A DNA stretch of 64,000 bases from an uncultured Campylobacter sp. (GCF_963518785.1 NZ_CAUQKJ010000005.1:1-64000), one strand, 5' to 3'; counted from the stretch's first letter, positions 36,309-46,763 are shown. Numbers and translations: made by a program. The notes: generated by a model from the letters alone, not told the origin.

Positions 36309-36689
36309 TTAATCGCCGATAATATTCATAACGTCGTCTAGTTTTTTGTGAAGATCTTTGTCGTTGATGGGCTTTGTCATAAAGTCATAAGCACCTTTAT
36401 TTAAAGCCTCTCGTTTAGCCGTCTCGTCCGTCGTAAGGACAATGACGGGGATATGAGCTATGCTTTCTCTCGCGTGAAGATTATCTAAAAATTCCAGCCC
36501 ATTCATCACAGGCATTACGATATCTAATAAAATCAAATCAACGGGCTGAACTTCGAGTACGGCAAGGGCGTCCAAGCCGTTTTTGGCTTGGAGTATGGTT
36601 TGGAATTTGCCGTATTTTTTTAGCATAACTTCAAGTAGCTTTAAATTTATAGCGTCGTCATCAACCGTTAAAACTTTCAAATCTCTCAT
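36309..36689 (-). CDS. Single-domain response regulator (CheY-like)
   Basis: The 126-residue protein is one receiver domain: DDD at 10-12 binds Mg, Asp at the end of LILLD (about 56) is the phosphate acceptor, Thr in VLTTDE and the Lys in TKPI (about 107) complete the site. It has no output domain, so it should act by protein contact. It starts 14 bases after the giant kinase gene on the same strand, so the two are a probable pair. Confidence 0.9.
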   Translation of the reverse strand: MRDLKVLTVDDDAINLKLLEVMLKKYGKFQTILQAKNGLDALAVLEVQPVDLILLDIVMPVMNGLEFLDNLHARESIAHIPVIVLTTDETAKREALNKGAYDFMTKPINDKDLHKKLDDVMNIIGD

Positions 36690-36703
36690 TTAAGACCTCA
36701 TCC

Positions 36704-39700
36704 TTATATATATTTTTGTGCGAGTTTCTCAAGACCCGACTTGGTGATATTGTAACTAGCGACTTCGCTAAATAGTGGATTTTCATCGTTGTCGTTAGAA
36801 AACAGAACTAGCTTGGTCGCAGGCGCTTTTCGGCGCAAGCTCTCTAACGCCGCTAAGTCTAGCCCCGCTAGCTTTTTATCAATCAAAACAAGCCTATAGC
36901 TGCCCGTAGCCGCCATAGAAATAAGCTGGTCGAAATTGCCCGCAATTTCTACGTCTTTATACTGGTGTTTTAATATGCTGGCAAAAATTTTACTTTCCAT
37001 AATGTTTGCCTTGCATATAAGTATATCTTTTGTCGGCATGCGCGCACCCTTAGCTTTCACTACGTCATCGGAAACTATGCTTTTTTTAGGAACTAGCTTC
37101 ATTATCGTCTTTGGCACTTTGACAGTTTTAATGACCGTCTTAGGCACCTGGCGTTTGACAAGCTTTTTAACCAGCTTCTTTGTAGTTCCACCGGCAGGTG
37201 CTGCATCAGATCGTTTATCACCGATAAAATTATCTAACATTTGAGCTAAGATATCTTTTTTGATCGGCTTAGTGCAGTATTCGTCAAGCCCCGCCGCCAT
37301 AAATTTCTCTCTATCGCCCTTTAGCGCATTGGCAGTAACAGCCACGATCGGGATGTGGCGGAGATTATTCTCGTGCTCGTATTGCTTGATCTGCTTTGTG
37401 GATTCGATACCATCCATAACAGGCATCGAAATATCCATAAATATGAGATCATAGTCGTTATTGGCTTTTCTGGCTTCCAGCGCCAAAAGTCCGTTTTCGA
37501 CTATCGTCAAATTCATATTAAAGCTATTTAGTGTATGCTTCATAAGCTTTTGATTGATCTCATTATCCTCCGCAATAAGGATTTTGGCGTTATATTTTCT
37601 ATTGACCAAAGGTACATTTTCATCGGCAGGATTTCGCTCTACCGGCACTTCAACCTCTTCTTCGACTTCGACATCCTCTTCAACCATAATGGTTTCTTCC
37701 TGCTGCTCGTCTTCGTACACGGTAACGGGCACCTCGACCATCTCCTCTTCCTCGGGCTGCGGGATCACTACCGGTTCGACTTTTACGCTAACAGGCTCGA
37801 TCTCAGGCTCTTCGACATGGTCGTTTTGAGTAGCAGGCTCCACCTTCGGAATATCTACAGGCTCTGGCTCAATATTCGGCTCTTCGGCAGGAATATTTTG
37901 AGCCGCTGGTTCTACTACTGGCGTTATCGATTCAAACTCGATATTTGAAGGCTCCTGTTTAACCTCTTCAAGTTTTGGCTTGATAGGTTTTAGTTCAGGC
38001 TCAATTGTTATCGGCTCTGGCTCAACAGCGATAGGTTCTGGTTCAATTATCTTCTCAGTTGGAATTTTAGGTTCTGAAAGTTTAACATTTGAAATTTCAT
38101 CCTCATGAGCAGAAACACTTGAAGTATCAGGCTTCGAAGCTTTAGCGATAGGAATTTCAGACTCGGTTTTAACGGCTACAGGAATTTCTTCTTCTACGCT
38201 TGGAATTTCAACCTTTTTGGCAGGCTCTTGCACCTTGGCGCTCGGTTTGATATCCGAAAGATCGATATCTATATCAGGAATTTCAATCTCAGCCTTAGGC
38301 GTCTCAACCTTAGCCTTTGGAATTTCTACTTTCGCAGGCTCAGCCTTTACTTCTTCCTCTTTTTTGATCTTAGGAAGCTCTATTTCGATATCGGAAAGAT
38401 CAATGCTAGGAGTTTCGGCTTTAGGAGCCTGGGTCTGAGTCGCATGTGTTTTGAGCCCCACAAAATCATCAGGGATTTCCAAAGATATAGGCTCATCGAT
38501 ATCGGCCTGGGCATCCTTTGTGCTTGAAGGCTCTACCTTTGGCTTTTCTGTGTGCGGGATTACTATTTCAGGAATATCAATATCGATCTTTGGTGATTCA
38601 GGCTCTGTCTTTTCAATCTTAATATCACTCATAGGCTCGATATCTATAGGCTTAATGACCGGTTCTTCTGCTTTAGGAGCTTCTTTTTTGAGCTCCTGAG
38701 CAATACTAGGCTTACTAACAGCCTCCTCTTTATGCGTAGAATGAACTTCTGTATCATGCGTACGCCTTCTGCTTTGCAAGATAGCGCGTAGCTCGTCTGC
38801 CGACGAAGTAGTAGCATGTCGTAATTCATCGAGCTTGTTGATGATAGGTCTTTCTTTTACTACCGGTTCTTCCATAATCATTTCATCAGCGACGATAGGC
38901 TTTTCTACCTCGGCATCCAGCTTAATCTCATGCGTCTGTGGAGCAAAATCCGATCTACTTAGAGCAATTCCGGATTTTGAAATTTTATCTAGCGTCTTAA
39001 CGAATTTAGTTAAATTAAAAGGCTCTGTGAGGGTAAAAATTTTAGAATTTGAAATACTAATACTTTGAAGCTCTTTTGGCTTAAGAGTTAAGATCGTAGG
39101 CATACTCAATATATCGCTAACCTCGCCGTAATTCTTAAATCTAGTGATAAGGGCGTCATATTTGTTATTATTTTGCGCTGAGCGGAACTGTGCGTTCGTA
39201 TTAAATATCGAAATTTTACCGCCTAGCTTGCTGATATAGTTTTTAACGATATCGTTATACATCGTATCGGCGCTATCAGCTAAAAGCGCGAAATTTAGCC
39301 CTTTGATGCTTTCAAATACTGCGTCCGCATCAGTCTTTTGAGTCTCTTTAAAAGCAAGGGTGAAGTAAAATCTAGTACCCTTTCCTACGGTAGATTTGAC
39401 CTGAAGCTTACCGCCCATCATCGCTACGTATTTAGACGAAATCGTAAGTCCAAGACCCGTTCCACCATATTTGCGTGTGATTGTAGAGTCGGCCTGAGAG
39501 AAGGCGTTAAATACATTTGCGAGCTTGTCTTCAGAAATTCCAATGCCGGTATCTTCTACGCTAAACGTTACGATCGCCTCTCCTGGAGCTTTGCTAGGCT
39601 CCCTTAAAATTTCAACCACGATAGTGCCGTGCTCAGGCGTAAATTTGACAGCATTTGACATGAGGTTGATAAGAACCTCTTTGATCTTCGTGATGTCTCC

Positions 39701-41254
39701 GTATAGGTGGTGCACGAGTGTAGGATCGATGTAAAGCAAGATGTCGATATTCTTTTCGGCAGCCTTGGCGACATAAATTTCAACTGCACTTTCGAAATCT
39801 TGGATAGGATTAAATAAAATATCCTCAAGCTCGACCTTATTGCTCTCGATCTTAGAGACATCCAAAATGTTATTAATGATCGTTAGAAGGTTTTCGGACG
39901 ATTTTTCGATGGTATCAACATAATCGCGCTTCTCCTCATCCAAATCGGTATTTTTAAGAAGCTCCGTAAAGCCGATGATGCCGTTAAGCGGCGTCCTGAT
40001 CTCGTGAGACATATTGGCTAAAAAGATCGATTTTGCCTTGTTGGCATCCTCCGCAGCGCCCTTTTGATACGCAATCAGATCAAGCGCATCCTCGATAAGC
40101 GAATACGCCTTGTTAACACCCTCACTAGTCCTAACGTCGATATGCTCGTGCTGATTCGTCAAATCGCCAATTCGGCTAAGCACGTTGCCGAGGTCGGTAA
40201 CGTTCTGTCTTAAACGTCTTGTAATACCCAAGGCAAAAACGACCAAAATAGCCGCTAAAACCCATATGCCAAGAGCGATAAATAGGTTTCTTAGCCTTTG
40301 CGCTAGGTAAGTATCGGCATGCGTCGCAAGCTCAGCATTGATCTTTTCAGAAATTTCACTTAACTTTTTATATTTAAGTGTAGTAGAGGCAAACCACTCT
40401 TGAAAAGGCACGCTATAGTGTCCCTCGTCCGCTTCTTGCTGTAATGTGGCTGAAATTTTAGCAGTCTCTCTTAATGCGTTTTGAAATTCCTCTCCGTCTA
40501 GAATTTTTAAAATCGCGGCTCTAGCATCCGATTCCGGCAAGAAGTAGTAATTAGGAAGCGAACTAGATAGGTTGAAGCTAGCCCAAGTCCTTAGCTGCGC
40601 CTGATTCATCGCCTTGCTGCCGATAATGTATTCGATAATATAGTCGCGCTCCGATGCAGTGGCATCCATCGCCTCATAAGTATTAAGCAACGAAACCGTC
40701 CAAACGGTGATATTTGAGCTTACAAGACCCTCTCTTAGCACTCGTTGGATTGTTTTTACGTCATCGTCGAATTTTTGAAAATATGAACTGAAAAGCTCAC
40801 CGAAGCTTTTGCTTTGAGCATCGACATCCCTTCTTACCTGCGGAAGTTTGTCTAATAAACCGTCTATATCGGTCTCGGCAGCCAAAAGCTCGTCATTACC
40901 GGTGCCGTAAGCGAAAATATCAAAAATAGTCTTTTTTACGACATTTTCACTGATATTTTTGCTTTCTTTGTACTTTGCAAGCGCATCGTCGGTTTTTTTG
41001 CGTTGACCCGATAGAAGGGTTCCCATACCGGGGTTTCCCTCGCTACCCAAAAACGCCGAAGTGATACCGCGCTCTTTATCTACCTGCTCTACTAACGCTG
41101 CGAGATTGCTGTTTTTAGCAATCTGCTGCTGCAAAATTCCCACTCTGGCGTAATCCTGCAAAGAGATAAACAAGAAATATGATGCAAACGCGAAAATCAA
41201 AAGTAACGGGATACCGCTAACAAGTCTCAAAGCACTTGTAGTATTTAAATTCAT
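36704..41254 (-). CDS. Giant hybrid histidine kinase with NIT sensor and long repetitive linker
   Basis: The 1516-residue protein contains a first membrane span (11-31), a periplasmic NIT-type sensor helix bundle (about 45-315; ERGITSAFLGSEG at 61-73), a second span (323-343), HisKA with FLANMSHEIRTPLNG (His417), HATPase (N box NAVKF at 534-538, DTGIGIS 568-574, GGTGLGL 597-603), a receiver-like domain lacking the acceptor Asp (about 652-760), a Pro/Glu/Ile/Lys-rich repetitive linker (about 770-1215), a true receiver (1222-1345, Asp1274), a basic VPKT/LVKK segment and a second degenerate receiver (about 1410-1516). NIT domains sense nitrate or nitrite in some proteins; the ligand here is unknown. 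Confidence 0.88.
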   Translation of the reverse strand: MNLNTTSALRLVSGIPLLLIFAFASYFLFISLQDYARVGILQQQIAKNSNLAALVEQVDKERGITSAFLGSEGNPGMGTLLSGQRKKTDDALAKYKESKNISENVVKKTIFDIFAYGTGNDELLAAETDIDGLLDKLPQVRRDVDAQSKSFGELFSSYFQKFDDDVKTIQRVLREGLVSSNITVWTVSLLNTYEAMDATASERDYIIEYIIGSKAMNQAQLRTWASFNLSSSLPNYYFLPESDARAAILKILDGEEFQNALRETAKISATLQQEADEGHYSVPFQEWFASTTLKYKKLSEISEKINAELATHADTYLAQRLRNLFIALGIWVLAAILVVFALGITRRLRQNVTDLGNVLSRIGDLTNQHEHIDVRTSEGVNKAYSLIEDALDLIAYQKGAAEDANKAKSIFLANMSHEIRTPLNGIIGFTELLKNTDLDEEKRDYVDTIEKSSENLLTIINNILDVSKIESNKVELEDILFNPIQDFESAVEIYVAKAAEKNIDILLYIDPTLVHHLYGDITKIKEVLINLMSNAVKFTPEHGTIVVEILREPSKAPGEAIVTFSVEDTGIGISEDKLANVFNAFSQADSTITRKYGGTGLGLTISSKYVAMMGGKLQVKSTVGKGTRFYFTLAFKETQKTDADAVFESIKGLNFALLADSADTMYNDIVKNYISKLGGKISIFNTNAQFRSAQNNNKYDALITRFKNYGEVSDILSMPTILTLKPKELQSISISNSKIFTLTEPFNLTKFVKTLDKISKSGIALSRSDFAPQTHEIKLDAEVEKPIVADEMIMEEPVVKERPIINKLDELRHATTSSADELRAILQSRRRTHDTEVHSTHKEEAVSKPSIAQELKKEAPKAEEPVIKPIDIEPMSDIKIEKTEPESPKIDIDIPEIVIPHTEKPKVEPSSTKDAQADIDEPISLEIPDDFVGLKTHATQTQAPKAETPSIDLSDIEIELPKIKKEEEVKAEPAKVEIPKAKVETPKAEIEIPDIDIDLSDIKPSAKVQEPAKKVEIPSVEEEIPVAVKTESEIPIAKASKPDTSSVSAHEDEISNVKLSEPKIPTEKIIEPEPIAVEPEPITIEPELKPIKPKLEEVKQEPSNIEFESITPVVEPAAQNIPAEEPNIEPEPVDIPKVEPATQNDHVEEPEIEPVSVKVEPVVIPQPEEEEMVEVPVTVYEDEQQEETIMVEEDVEVEEEVEVPVERNPADENVPLVNRKYNAKILIAEDNEINQKLMKHTLNSFNMNLTIVENGLLALEARKANNDYDLIFMDISMPVMDGIESTKQIKQYEHENNLRHIPIVAVTANALKGDREKFMAAGLDEYCTKPIKKDILAQMLDNFIGDKRSDAAPAGGTTKKLVKKLVKRQVPKTVIKTVKVPKTIMKLVPKKSIVSDDVVKAKGARMPTKDILICKANIMESKIFASILKHQYKDVEIAGNFDQLISMAATGSYRLVLIDKKLAGLDLAALESLRRKAPATKLVLFSNDNDENPLFSEVASYNITKSGLEKLAQKYI

Positions 41255-41419
41255 ACAAAATCCTTCAAAGCGCAGCTTACGCGACGTTAAATTTTATTCA
41301 ACCGGAGAAACGAAGTCGCTTCCGTCACGCTAGGCGGAGACGATTTAGCCGTCCTGCAAAGTTAATGGGTGATTTTACTAAACAAATCTTTAAATATAGC
41401 TTTTTGCGTTAGGTTTTCG

Positions 41420-43222
41420 TTAATGATTGTTTAAAATTTTTTCGGCGGTTTGGATATTCGTAAGCGATCTGATCTCATCGAAGCTCGCCGCATAAATGCT
41501 CTCAAAATCGCCGTAAAAGTCCAAAAGCTTCTTCAAGCTCCCCTTGCTAACGCCCAAGCTTAGCAGCTTTGAGCTTTGCAGATCGAGCTTTCGTTTGCTC
41601 TTTTGGTGAAACGAGATCGCAAAGCGGTGCGCTTCATCGCGCAAGCGCTGAAAAAACTGCAACTTTTTATCGTCCGTCGGCAGCGAAAAAATCCCGCCCT
41701 TCGTGCAAATTTTATCTTTCGCAGCCCCCTTTGCGCGGTGAGCTTTAGCGTCGATCTTTTCTTTTGAGATAGCGATTATATCGACGTTTGCTCCGACGCT
41801 ACAGATTATTTCCTCCGCCAAGTTTAGCAAAGCCGTTCCGCCGTCGATGAGCCACAGATCGGGCGCTGCAAGCTCATCAAATTTAAGCGCGCGGCTAGTT
41901 AGGTACTCGCGCATCTGATCGTAGTCGTTATTTGAGCTAAGGTGCTTGTGGCGGTAATTTTGCTTGTTAAACTCGCCGTCTTGAAAGCTTATCATAGCTC
42001 CCACGGGCGCGGCGCCGAACATATGCGAATTGTCGAAAACTTCGATATTTACCGGCAAATTCGTAAGATCAAAATAATCCTTCAGCTCCTGCAAAAATGC
42101 GTAATCGTGCGTTTTTAGATGTTTTTTGATATTGATCTCGCAGTTTTGATGTGCGATCTCGCAAATTTTACGCTTCTCGCCGATTTTCGGCGCGTAAATT
42201 TTAAAGGCTCTTTCGTGGCGTTTGGATAAAATTTCGCACACCAGATCCGCATCGTCAAACTCATCGTAAACGTAAATTTTAGCGCACGCCACGGGAGCTG
42301 CGGCAGGAAAAGCGCTTAAGATCATCTGCTTGTAAGCGTTTGCGATATCATCGGCGCTTGGGGCTTTGCAGTTGATTATATGCGAGCTTGAAGCTGAAAT
42401 TTTGCCCTCACGTATGCTAAAATGCACGGCGCAGACGAGCCCGTCGCGCGCGGCAATCGCAAAGACCTCGAAATCGTCGAGCTTTGCCAGATCGACCTCG
42501 ACCTTTACGTTCATCTGTTTTAAAATTTCAATCTTATCTCGGATCTGCGCGGCTTCCTCGAAATTTTCGCTCTGCGCGAGCCGAGCCATCCGATCCTGAA
42601 GCTGTGGCACCATCTTTTGCGGATTTTTCAGAGCCGCAAGCGCGCTCTGCACGATACGCGCGTAATCCTGCTTTGAAATTTTATCCTCGCACGGAGCGGC
42701 GCAGCGCCCGATCTGGTGGAACAAACAGGCCTTCTTGCCCTTGACGCAATTTTTCTTCTGCACGAGCGGAAACTGCATGTAAAGCGTCTGTAAAATTTCC
42801 TTCGCGCCGTGAAAATAAGGACCGAAGTATCTAATGTTTCTGCCCTTTACGATCTTTCGCGTAATCTCAAAGCGCGGAAAATCGTCGTCTAAATTTACGT
42901 AGATATATGGATAGGTCTTATCGTCGCGCAGCAGGATGTTGTATTTAGGCTTTAGCTGCTTGATGAAGGAATTTTCTAGGATCAGCGCGTCGCTCTCGCT
43001 GGGCGTTACGATGTATTCTAAATGCGCCGCCTCGCTTATCATCTTGGCGATGCGCGCGCTTAGGCGAGGACTCGGAGCGAGAGCGGGCGTGAAAGAAAAG
43101 TAGCTTTTGACGCGATTTTTTAAAATTTTTGCCTTGCCAACGTATAGCAGCTTGCCCGCGGCGTCGAAGTATTGATACACGCCCGGTGCGGTAGGCAGGC
43201 TCTTAATCTCCTCTATTAGCAA
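41420..43222 (-). CDS. uvrC: Excinuclease ABC subunit C
   Basis: UvrC makes both incisions in nucleotide excision repair. The 600-residue protein has the N-terminal GIY-YIG nuclease (about 8-95, GVYQYF and LLYVGKAK), the Cys-rich linker CVKGKKACLFHQIGRCAAPC, a UVR motif around 200-235 that binds UvrB, the RNase H-like nuclease (FDNSHMFG and DLWLIDGG) and a C-terminal helix-hairpin-helix. Its start lies 20 bases inside the end of the preceding gene. Confidence 0.95.
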   Translation of the reverse strand: MLIEEIKSLPTAPGVYQYFDAAGKLLYVGKAKILKNRVKSYFSFTPALAPSPRLSARIAKMISEAAHLEYIVTPSESDALILENSFIKQLKPKYNILLRDDKTYPYIYVNLDDDFPRFEITRKIVKGRNIRYFGPYFHGAKEILQTLYMQFPLVQKKNCVKGKKACLFHQIGRCAAPCEDKISKQDYARIVQSALAALKNPQKMVPQLQDRMARLAQSENFEEAAQIRDKIEILKQMNVKVEVDLAKLDDFEVFAIAARDGLVCAVHFSIREGKISASSSHIINCKAPSADDIANAYKQMILSAFPAAAPVACAKIYVYDEFDDADLVCEILSKRHERAFKIYAPKIGEKRKICEIAHQNCEINIKKHLKTHDYAFLQELKDYFDLTNLPVNIEVFDNSHMFGAAPVGAMISFQDGEFNKQNYRHKHLSSNNDYDQMREYLTSRALKFDELAAPDLWLIDGGTALLNLAEEIICSVGANVDIIAISKEKIDAKAHRAKGAAKDKICTKGGIFSLPTDDKKLQFFQRLRDEAHRFAISFHQKSKRKLDLQSSKLLSLGVSKGSLKKLLDFYGDFESIYAASFDEIRSLTNIQTAEKILNNH

Positions 43223-43670
43223 GGATCAACCCTCTTATCTCTTCAAAAATTTTATAAATTTGCGGATCTTGGATTTTGTTTTTGAATCCTCCGTTAGAGC
43301 GCTCGGGCGAGAAAATTTCGCTGCTTCGGCGCGCACTCATTTTAAAGGCTTGCGCGCGTCTTTTATTCATCAACCTGCTTGCGACAAAAATTTTAACCTC
43401 GCGAACGCCGCAAAGCTCCGCCGTCTCTCTAGCGGCTACGAATCGCTTTAATACGTCTTTTATTAAATTTATATTACTATCGCGTTTTAGTTCGCAAAGC
43501 CCAGCCGGATGCTTCGCGGCTATCATCAAAATGCCATCTTTGACGTAGATGAAAGCGATCAGCCTTTGCCAACTAAGCGGCAAAATCGCTAAAAACTCGC
43601 CTCTTTCTCGCATCTTGGCATATAAAGGATCTTTTCTGATATGAGCGATTATTTCTCTTGCATTTTCCAT
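43203..43670 (-). CDS. DUF721/DciA-like protein
   Basis: The 155-residue protein has the pattern of DUF721: a central Trp (LSWQRL, near 33), then a VKDGILMIAAKHPAGLCEL segment typical of the DciA-like core, followed by helices. DciA loads the replicative helicase in bacteria lacking DnaC, but the match is by eye and partial. The C-terminal half is basic and Arg/Lys-rich. It overlaps uvrC by 20 bases, implying translational coupling. The 5' end overlaps the divergent lipoprotein gene by 30 bases. Confidence 0.5.
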   Translation of the reverse strand: MENAREIIAHIRKDPLYAKMRERGEFLAILPLSWQRLIAFIYVKDGILMIAAKHPAGLCELKRDSNINLIKDVLKRFVAARETAELCGVREVKIFVASRLMNKRRAQAFKMSARRSSEIFSPERSNGGFKNKIQDPQIYKIFEEIRGLILANRGD

Positions 43671-43841
43671 AGACGGATTTTAGCATTTTTTATCTTAGTT
43701 TTGCTTAGCGGCTGCGGATACAAAGCACCGCCTTTTTACTCAGACGCGGATAAGCAAACCGCGAATGCAGAAGCATCCGCCACGGATGGCAACAAAACAA
43801 ACGACACGAAAGGCGGCGTTAGAATTTTACGCGATAAATAG
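43641..43841 (+). CDS. Small LptM-like lipoprotein
   Basis: This 66-residue protein has a hydrophobic signal segment ending in the lipobox LLSGC, followed by GYKAPPFY, a pattern seen in the LptM/YifL-type small lipoproteins (Cys-Gly-x-Lys-x-Pro). Its start overlaps the opposite gene by 30 bases; no clear ribosome site is visible, so the exact start is uncertain. It precedes guaA by 54 bases. Confidence 0.6.
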   Translation: MSDYFSCIFHRRILAFFILVLLSGCGYKAPPFYSDADKQTANAEASATDGNKTNDTKGGVRILRDK

Positions 43842-43895
43842 CCTACTTTTAGCTTTGCTTTGTTATACTTTTAAAAATTTTTACAAAGGAATTTC

Positions 43896-45431
43896 ATGCA
43901 AACGGCAGACATTTTAGTGCTGGACTTCGGCTCTCAATACACCCAGCTGATCGCTAGGCGCTTGCGCGAACAAGGCGTTTACACCGAGCTGATCGCATAC
44001 GACGCACCGATCGATAAGATAAAAGCAAAAAACCCCAAAGGCCTTATTTTAAGCGGCGGACCCGCTAGCGTTTACGCCAAAGATGCGTATTTTTGCGATG
44101 ATAGAATTTTTGAGCTTGGAATTCCAATTTTAGGTATCTGCTACGGCATGCAGCTCATCGCGCATAAATTTGGCGCTAGCGTCGTGCCTGCGGGTAAAAA
44201 AGAGTATGGCAAAGCCTCTTTGAAACTGCTTCGCGCTAGCAGGCTATTTGGCGGCGTGGAGGATAACTCTACTGTCTGGATGAGCCACTCGGACAAGGTC
44301 GAGAGCCTGCCGGATGGCTTTGAGGTGATGGCAAGCTCGGATGAAAGTGAGTGGTGCGTATTCGGCGACGAGACCCGTAAAATTTACGCGCTGCAATTTC
44401 ACCCCGAGGTTTGTCACAGCGAGTTTGGCGATAGAATTTTAAAAAATTTCGCTAAAGAGATCTGTGGAATAACCAGCACTTGGAATATGGGTAGCTTCGC
44501 CAAAGAGCAGATGATCAAAATAAAAGAGCGCGTAGGCAGCGCCAAAGTACTTTGCGCGGTAAGCGGTGGCGTGGATAGCTCGGTCGTAGCGGCGCTTTTG
44601 GCGCATGCGGTGCCGCAGAGCCTGATAGCGGTTTTCGTCGATAACGGCCTGCTCCGCACTGGCGAGCGCAAGGCGGTAGAGGAGATGTTTAGACTAAAAC
44701 TCGGCGTGAGCTTAGACGTGATCGATGCTAGCGAGCTATTTTTAAGCAGGTTAAAAGGGGTGGTCGATCCGGAGCAAAAACGCAAAATCATCGGCGCGAC
44801 CTTCATTGAAGTTTTCAGCAAAGAAGCGGCAAAACACAAAAACGTAAAATTTCTAGCCCAGGGTACGCTCTATACCGACATCATCGAAAGCTCCGTCGCA
44901 GGCTCAAGCAAGACGATCAAAAGCCATCACAACGTAGGCGGCCTGCCTAAGGATATGAAATTTGAACTGATCGAGCCTTTGCGCGAAATTTTTAAAGACG
45001 AGGTGCGCCAGCTGGGGCTTGAGCTAGGTCTTTCGCGCGAAGTCGTTTTCCGCCATCCGTTCCCGGGTCCGGGTCTTGCGATCCGCATAATGGGCGAGGT
45101 AAATACGCCGAGTCTCGAGCTGCTGCGCAAAGCCGACGTGATCCTACGCGACGAGCTAAAATCAAGCGGCTGGTATAACAAAACGTGGCAGGCGTTTTGC
45201 GTGCTGCTAAACGTGCACTCCGTCGGCGTCATGGGCGATAACCGCACCTACGAAAACGCCGTGTGCATACGCGTAGTGGACGCTAGCGACGGCATGACGG
45301 CTAGCTTCTCGCGCCTGCCTTACGACCTGCTAGAAAACGTCTCTCGCCGCATCATAAACGAAGTGGACGGCATCAACCGCGTAGTTTACGACATCTCGAG
45401 CAAACCGCCTGCAACGATAGAGTGGGAGTAA
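43896..45431 (+). CDS. guaA: GMP synthase (glutamine-hydrolysing)
   Basis: GuaA converts XMP to GMP. The 511-residue protein has an N-terminal glutamine amidotransferase (GICYGMQL near 84, QFHPEV) and a C-terminal ATP pyrophosphatase (AVSGGVDSSVVAALL near 224, the P-loop). It ends RRIINEVDGINRVVYDISSKPPATIEWE-like, the family C-terminus. An AAAGGA site precedes the ATG, with a TATACT -10 upstream. It is the last host-like gene before the AT-rich island. Confidence 0.96.
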   Translation: MQTADILVLDFGSQYTQLIARRLREQGVYTELIAYDAPIDKIKAKNPKGLILSGGPASVYAKDAYFCDDRIFELGIPILGICYGMQLIAHKFGASVVPAGKKEYGKASLKLLRASRLFGGVEDNSTVWMSHSDKVESLPDGFEVMASSDESEWCVFGDETRKIYALQFHPEVCHSEFGDRILKNFAKEICGITSTWNMGSFAKEQMIKIKERVGSAKVLCAVSGGVDSSVVAALLAHAVPQSLIAVFVDNGLLRTGERKAVEEMFRLKLGVSLDVIDASELFLSRLKGVVDPEQKRKIIGATFIEVFSKEAAKHKNVKFLAQGTLYTDIIESSVAGSSKTIKSHHNVGGLPKDMKFELIEPLREIFKDEVRQLGLELGLSREVVFRHPFPGPGLAIRIMGEVNTPSLELLRKADVILRDELKSSGWYNKTWQAFCVLLNVHSVGVMGDNRTYENAVCIRVVDASDGMTASFSRLPYDLLENVSRRIINEVDGINRVVYDISSKPPATIEWE

Positions 45432-45524
45432 AAGGAAGAGATTTTCGGTGATATTATGAAAAATATGTTGAGTTGATAATTTGAAAATATTGTTAAGTTT
45501 TCTGATATGGATTATGGAGCAGAA

Positions 45525-46760
45525 ATGAATAATACGAAAAATAGATATTCGGAAGTGAATTTATTAGAGAAAATAGATTCAACTGACATTGATTTAGAGA
45601 TGGAAACAGAGTCTGAAGTTGACCTAAACGAAGATGATAAACGAAAACTTTATGTTGATAAAGTTGATAAGTCTACTTCAGATTTATTTAGAATGATAGT
45701 TGAAGGCGAGCTAAATTTGCAGCCCGACTACCAAAGAAGATTTGTTTGGGATAAAAGAACAATGTCTAAGTTTATTGAATCTCTATTGCTGTCAATACCG
45801 ATTCCAACTATTTTTTTAGCGGAAAATGGTGATGATACATTTGAGGTTATTGATGGGCAACAGCGACTTACTACTATATTTTCTTTTATGAAATCCAAAT
45901 TGGTTGTCAATGAAATTGAAAAGTTACCAACTAATTTACGCGATTTGGATATTTTGGTGCTAAATGGCTTAGAAACTTTAAAGCAATTCAATAAAAAAAA
46001 TTACTATGATATGGTTGAAATGCAAAGAAAATTTAATAATGTTTCACTCCCAGTTGTAATCATAAAAAAGGATTCGACAGAAGATATTAAATACGATATA
46101 TTTTCAAGAATAAATAGCGGTTCGATAAAATTAAACAACCAAGAGTTGCTCAACGTTATGTATCGCGGAAAATTAATAGACTCATTAAATACTGCATCGC
46201 AAGAAAAAAGTGTTGATAAACTATTCGGAAGCAGACCGGTTCTCAAAAAACGATTTGGATACCACGAGATTCTACTAAGAGCCAAAGTTATGGAGGGTTT
46301 TGTTGATGGTTTTGATTGGACATTAAAGGAAATAAAAGTAGAAAATAAAAATTATTTAAATAAAGAATACCGTACTTACAATGGTAGACTTAATACGGCA
46401 ATATTGGAATATCTTAAAGAGTATAGAAATGATATGAAAGAAGCCTTAAATTTAACAAACTTTATTAAAGATTCTATAAATAAAGTTAATACTGTATTTG
46501 GAAATGATGCTTTTATTAGAATCAATAAGATCGGCTCTACAAGTATTAATAAAACAATTGCTGAGCTACAATTGGTAGTTTTATCGAAATTTAGTATGGA
46601 CGAAGTAGTAAAAAATAAGAGTAAGATAAAAAAATCATTCGAGGATTTTTTAAAAGATAGTGATGAAAATATTTTCTTGAGAGCTACAAATAATACAACA
46701 AATGTTGAAAAAAGGTATGAATGGGGAAAAAATCTTTCTAGTATTTTAAACGAGGCGTAA
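45525..46760 (+). CDS. DUF262 (ParB-like nuclease fold) protein of a putative defence pair
   Basis: The 411-residue protein has the DUF262 signatures: PDYQRRFVW (67-75) and EVIDGQQRLTT (107-117). In GmrSD and SspE-type proteins this fold binds nucleotides and controls cutting of foreign DNA. There is no C-terminal DUF1524 HNH nuclease; the rest (about 150-411) is helical and Lys/Asn-rich. ATG at 45525 is chosen because GGAG lies just upstream; an earlier ATG (45507) has none. The DNA is much more AT-rich than flanking genes, and the gene is followed three bases later by a HEPN gene, so the pair looks transferred and co-translated. Confidence 0.85.
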   Translation: MNNTKNRYSEVNLLEKIDSTDIDLEMETESEVDLNEDDKRKLYVDKVDKSTSDLFRMIVEGELNLQPDYQRRFVWDKRTMSKFIESLLLSIPIPTIFLAENGDDTFEVIDGQQRLTTIFSFMKSKLVVNEIEKLPTNLRDLDILVLNGLETLKQFNKKNYYDMVEMQRKFNNVSLPVVIIKKDSTEDIKYDIFSRINSGSIKLNNQELLNVMYRGKLIDSLNTASQEKSVDKLFGSRPVLKKRFGYHEILLRAKVMEGFVDGFDWTLKEIKVENKNYLNKEYRTYNGRLNTAILEYLKEYRNDMKEALNLTNFIKDSINKVNTVFGNDAFIRINKIGSTSINKTIAELQLVVLSKFSMDEVVKNKSKIKKSFEDFLKDSDENIFLRATNNTTNVEKRYEWGKNLSSILNEA

Positions 46761-46763
46761 TTC

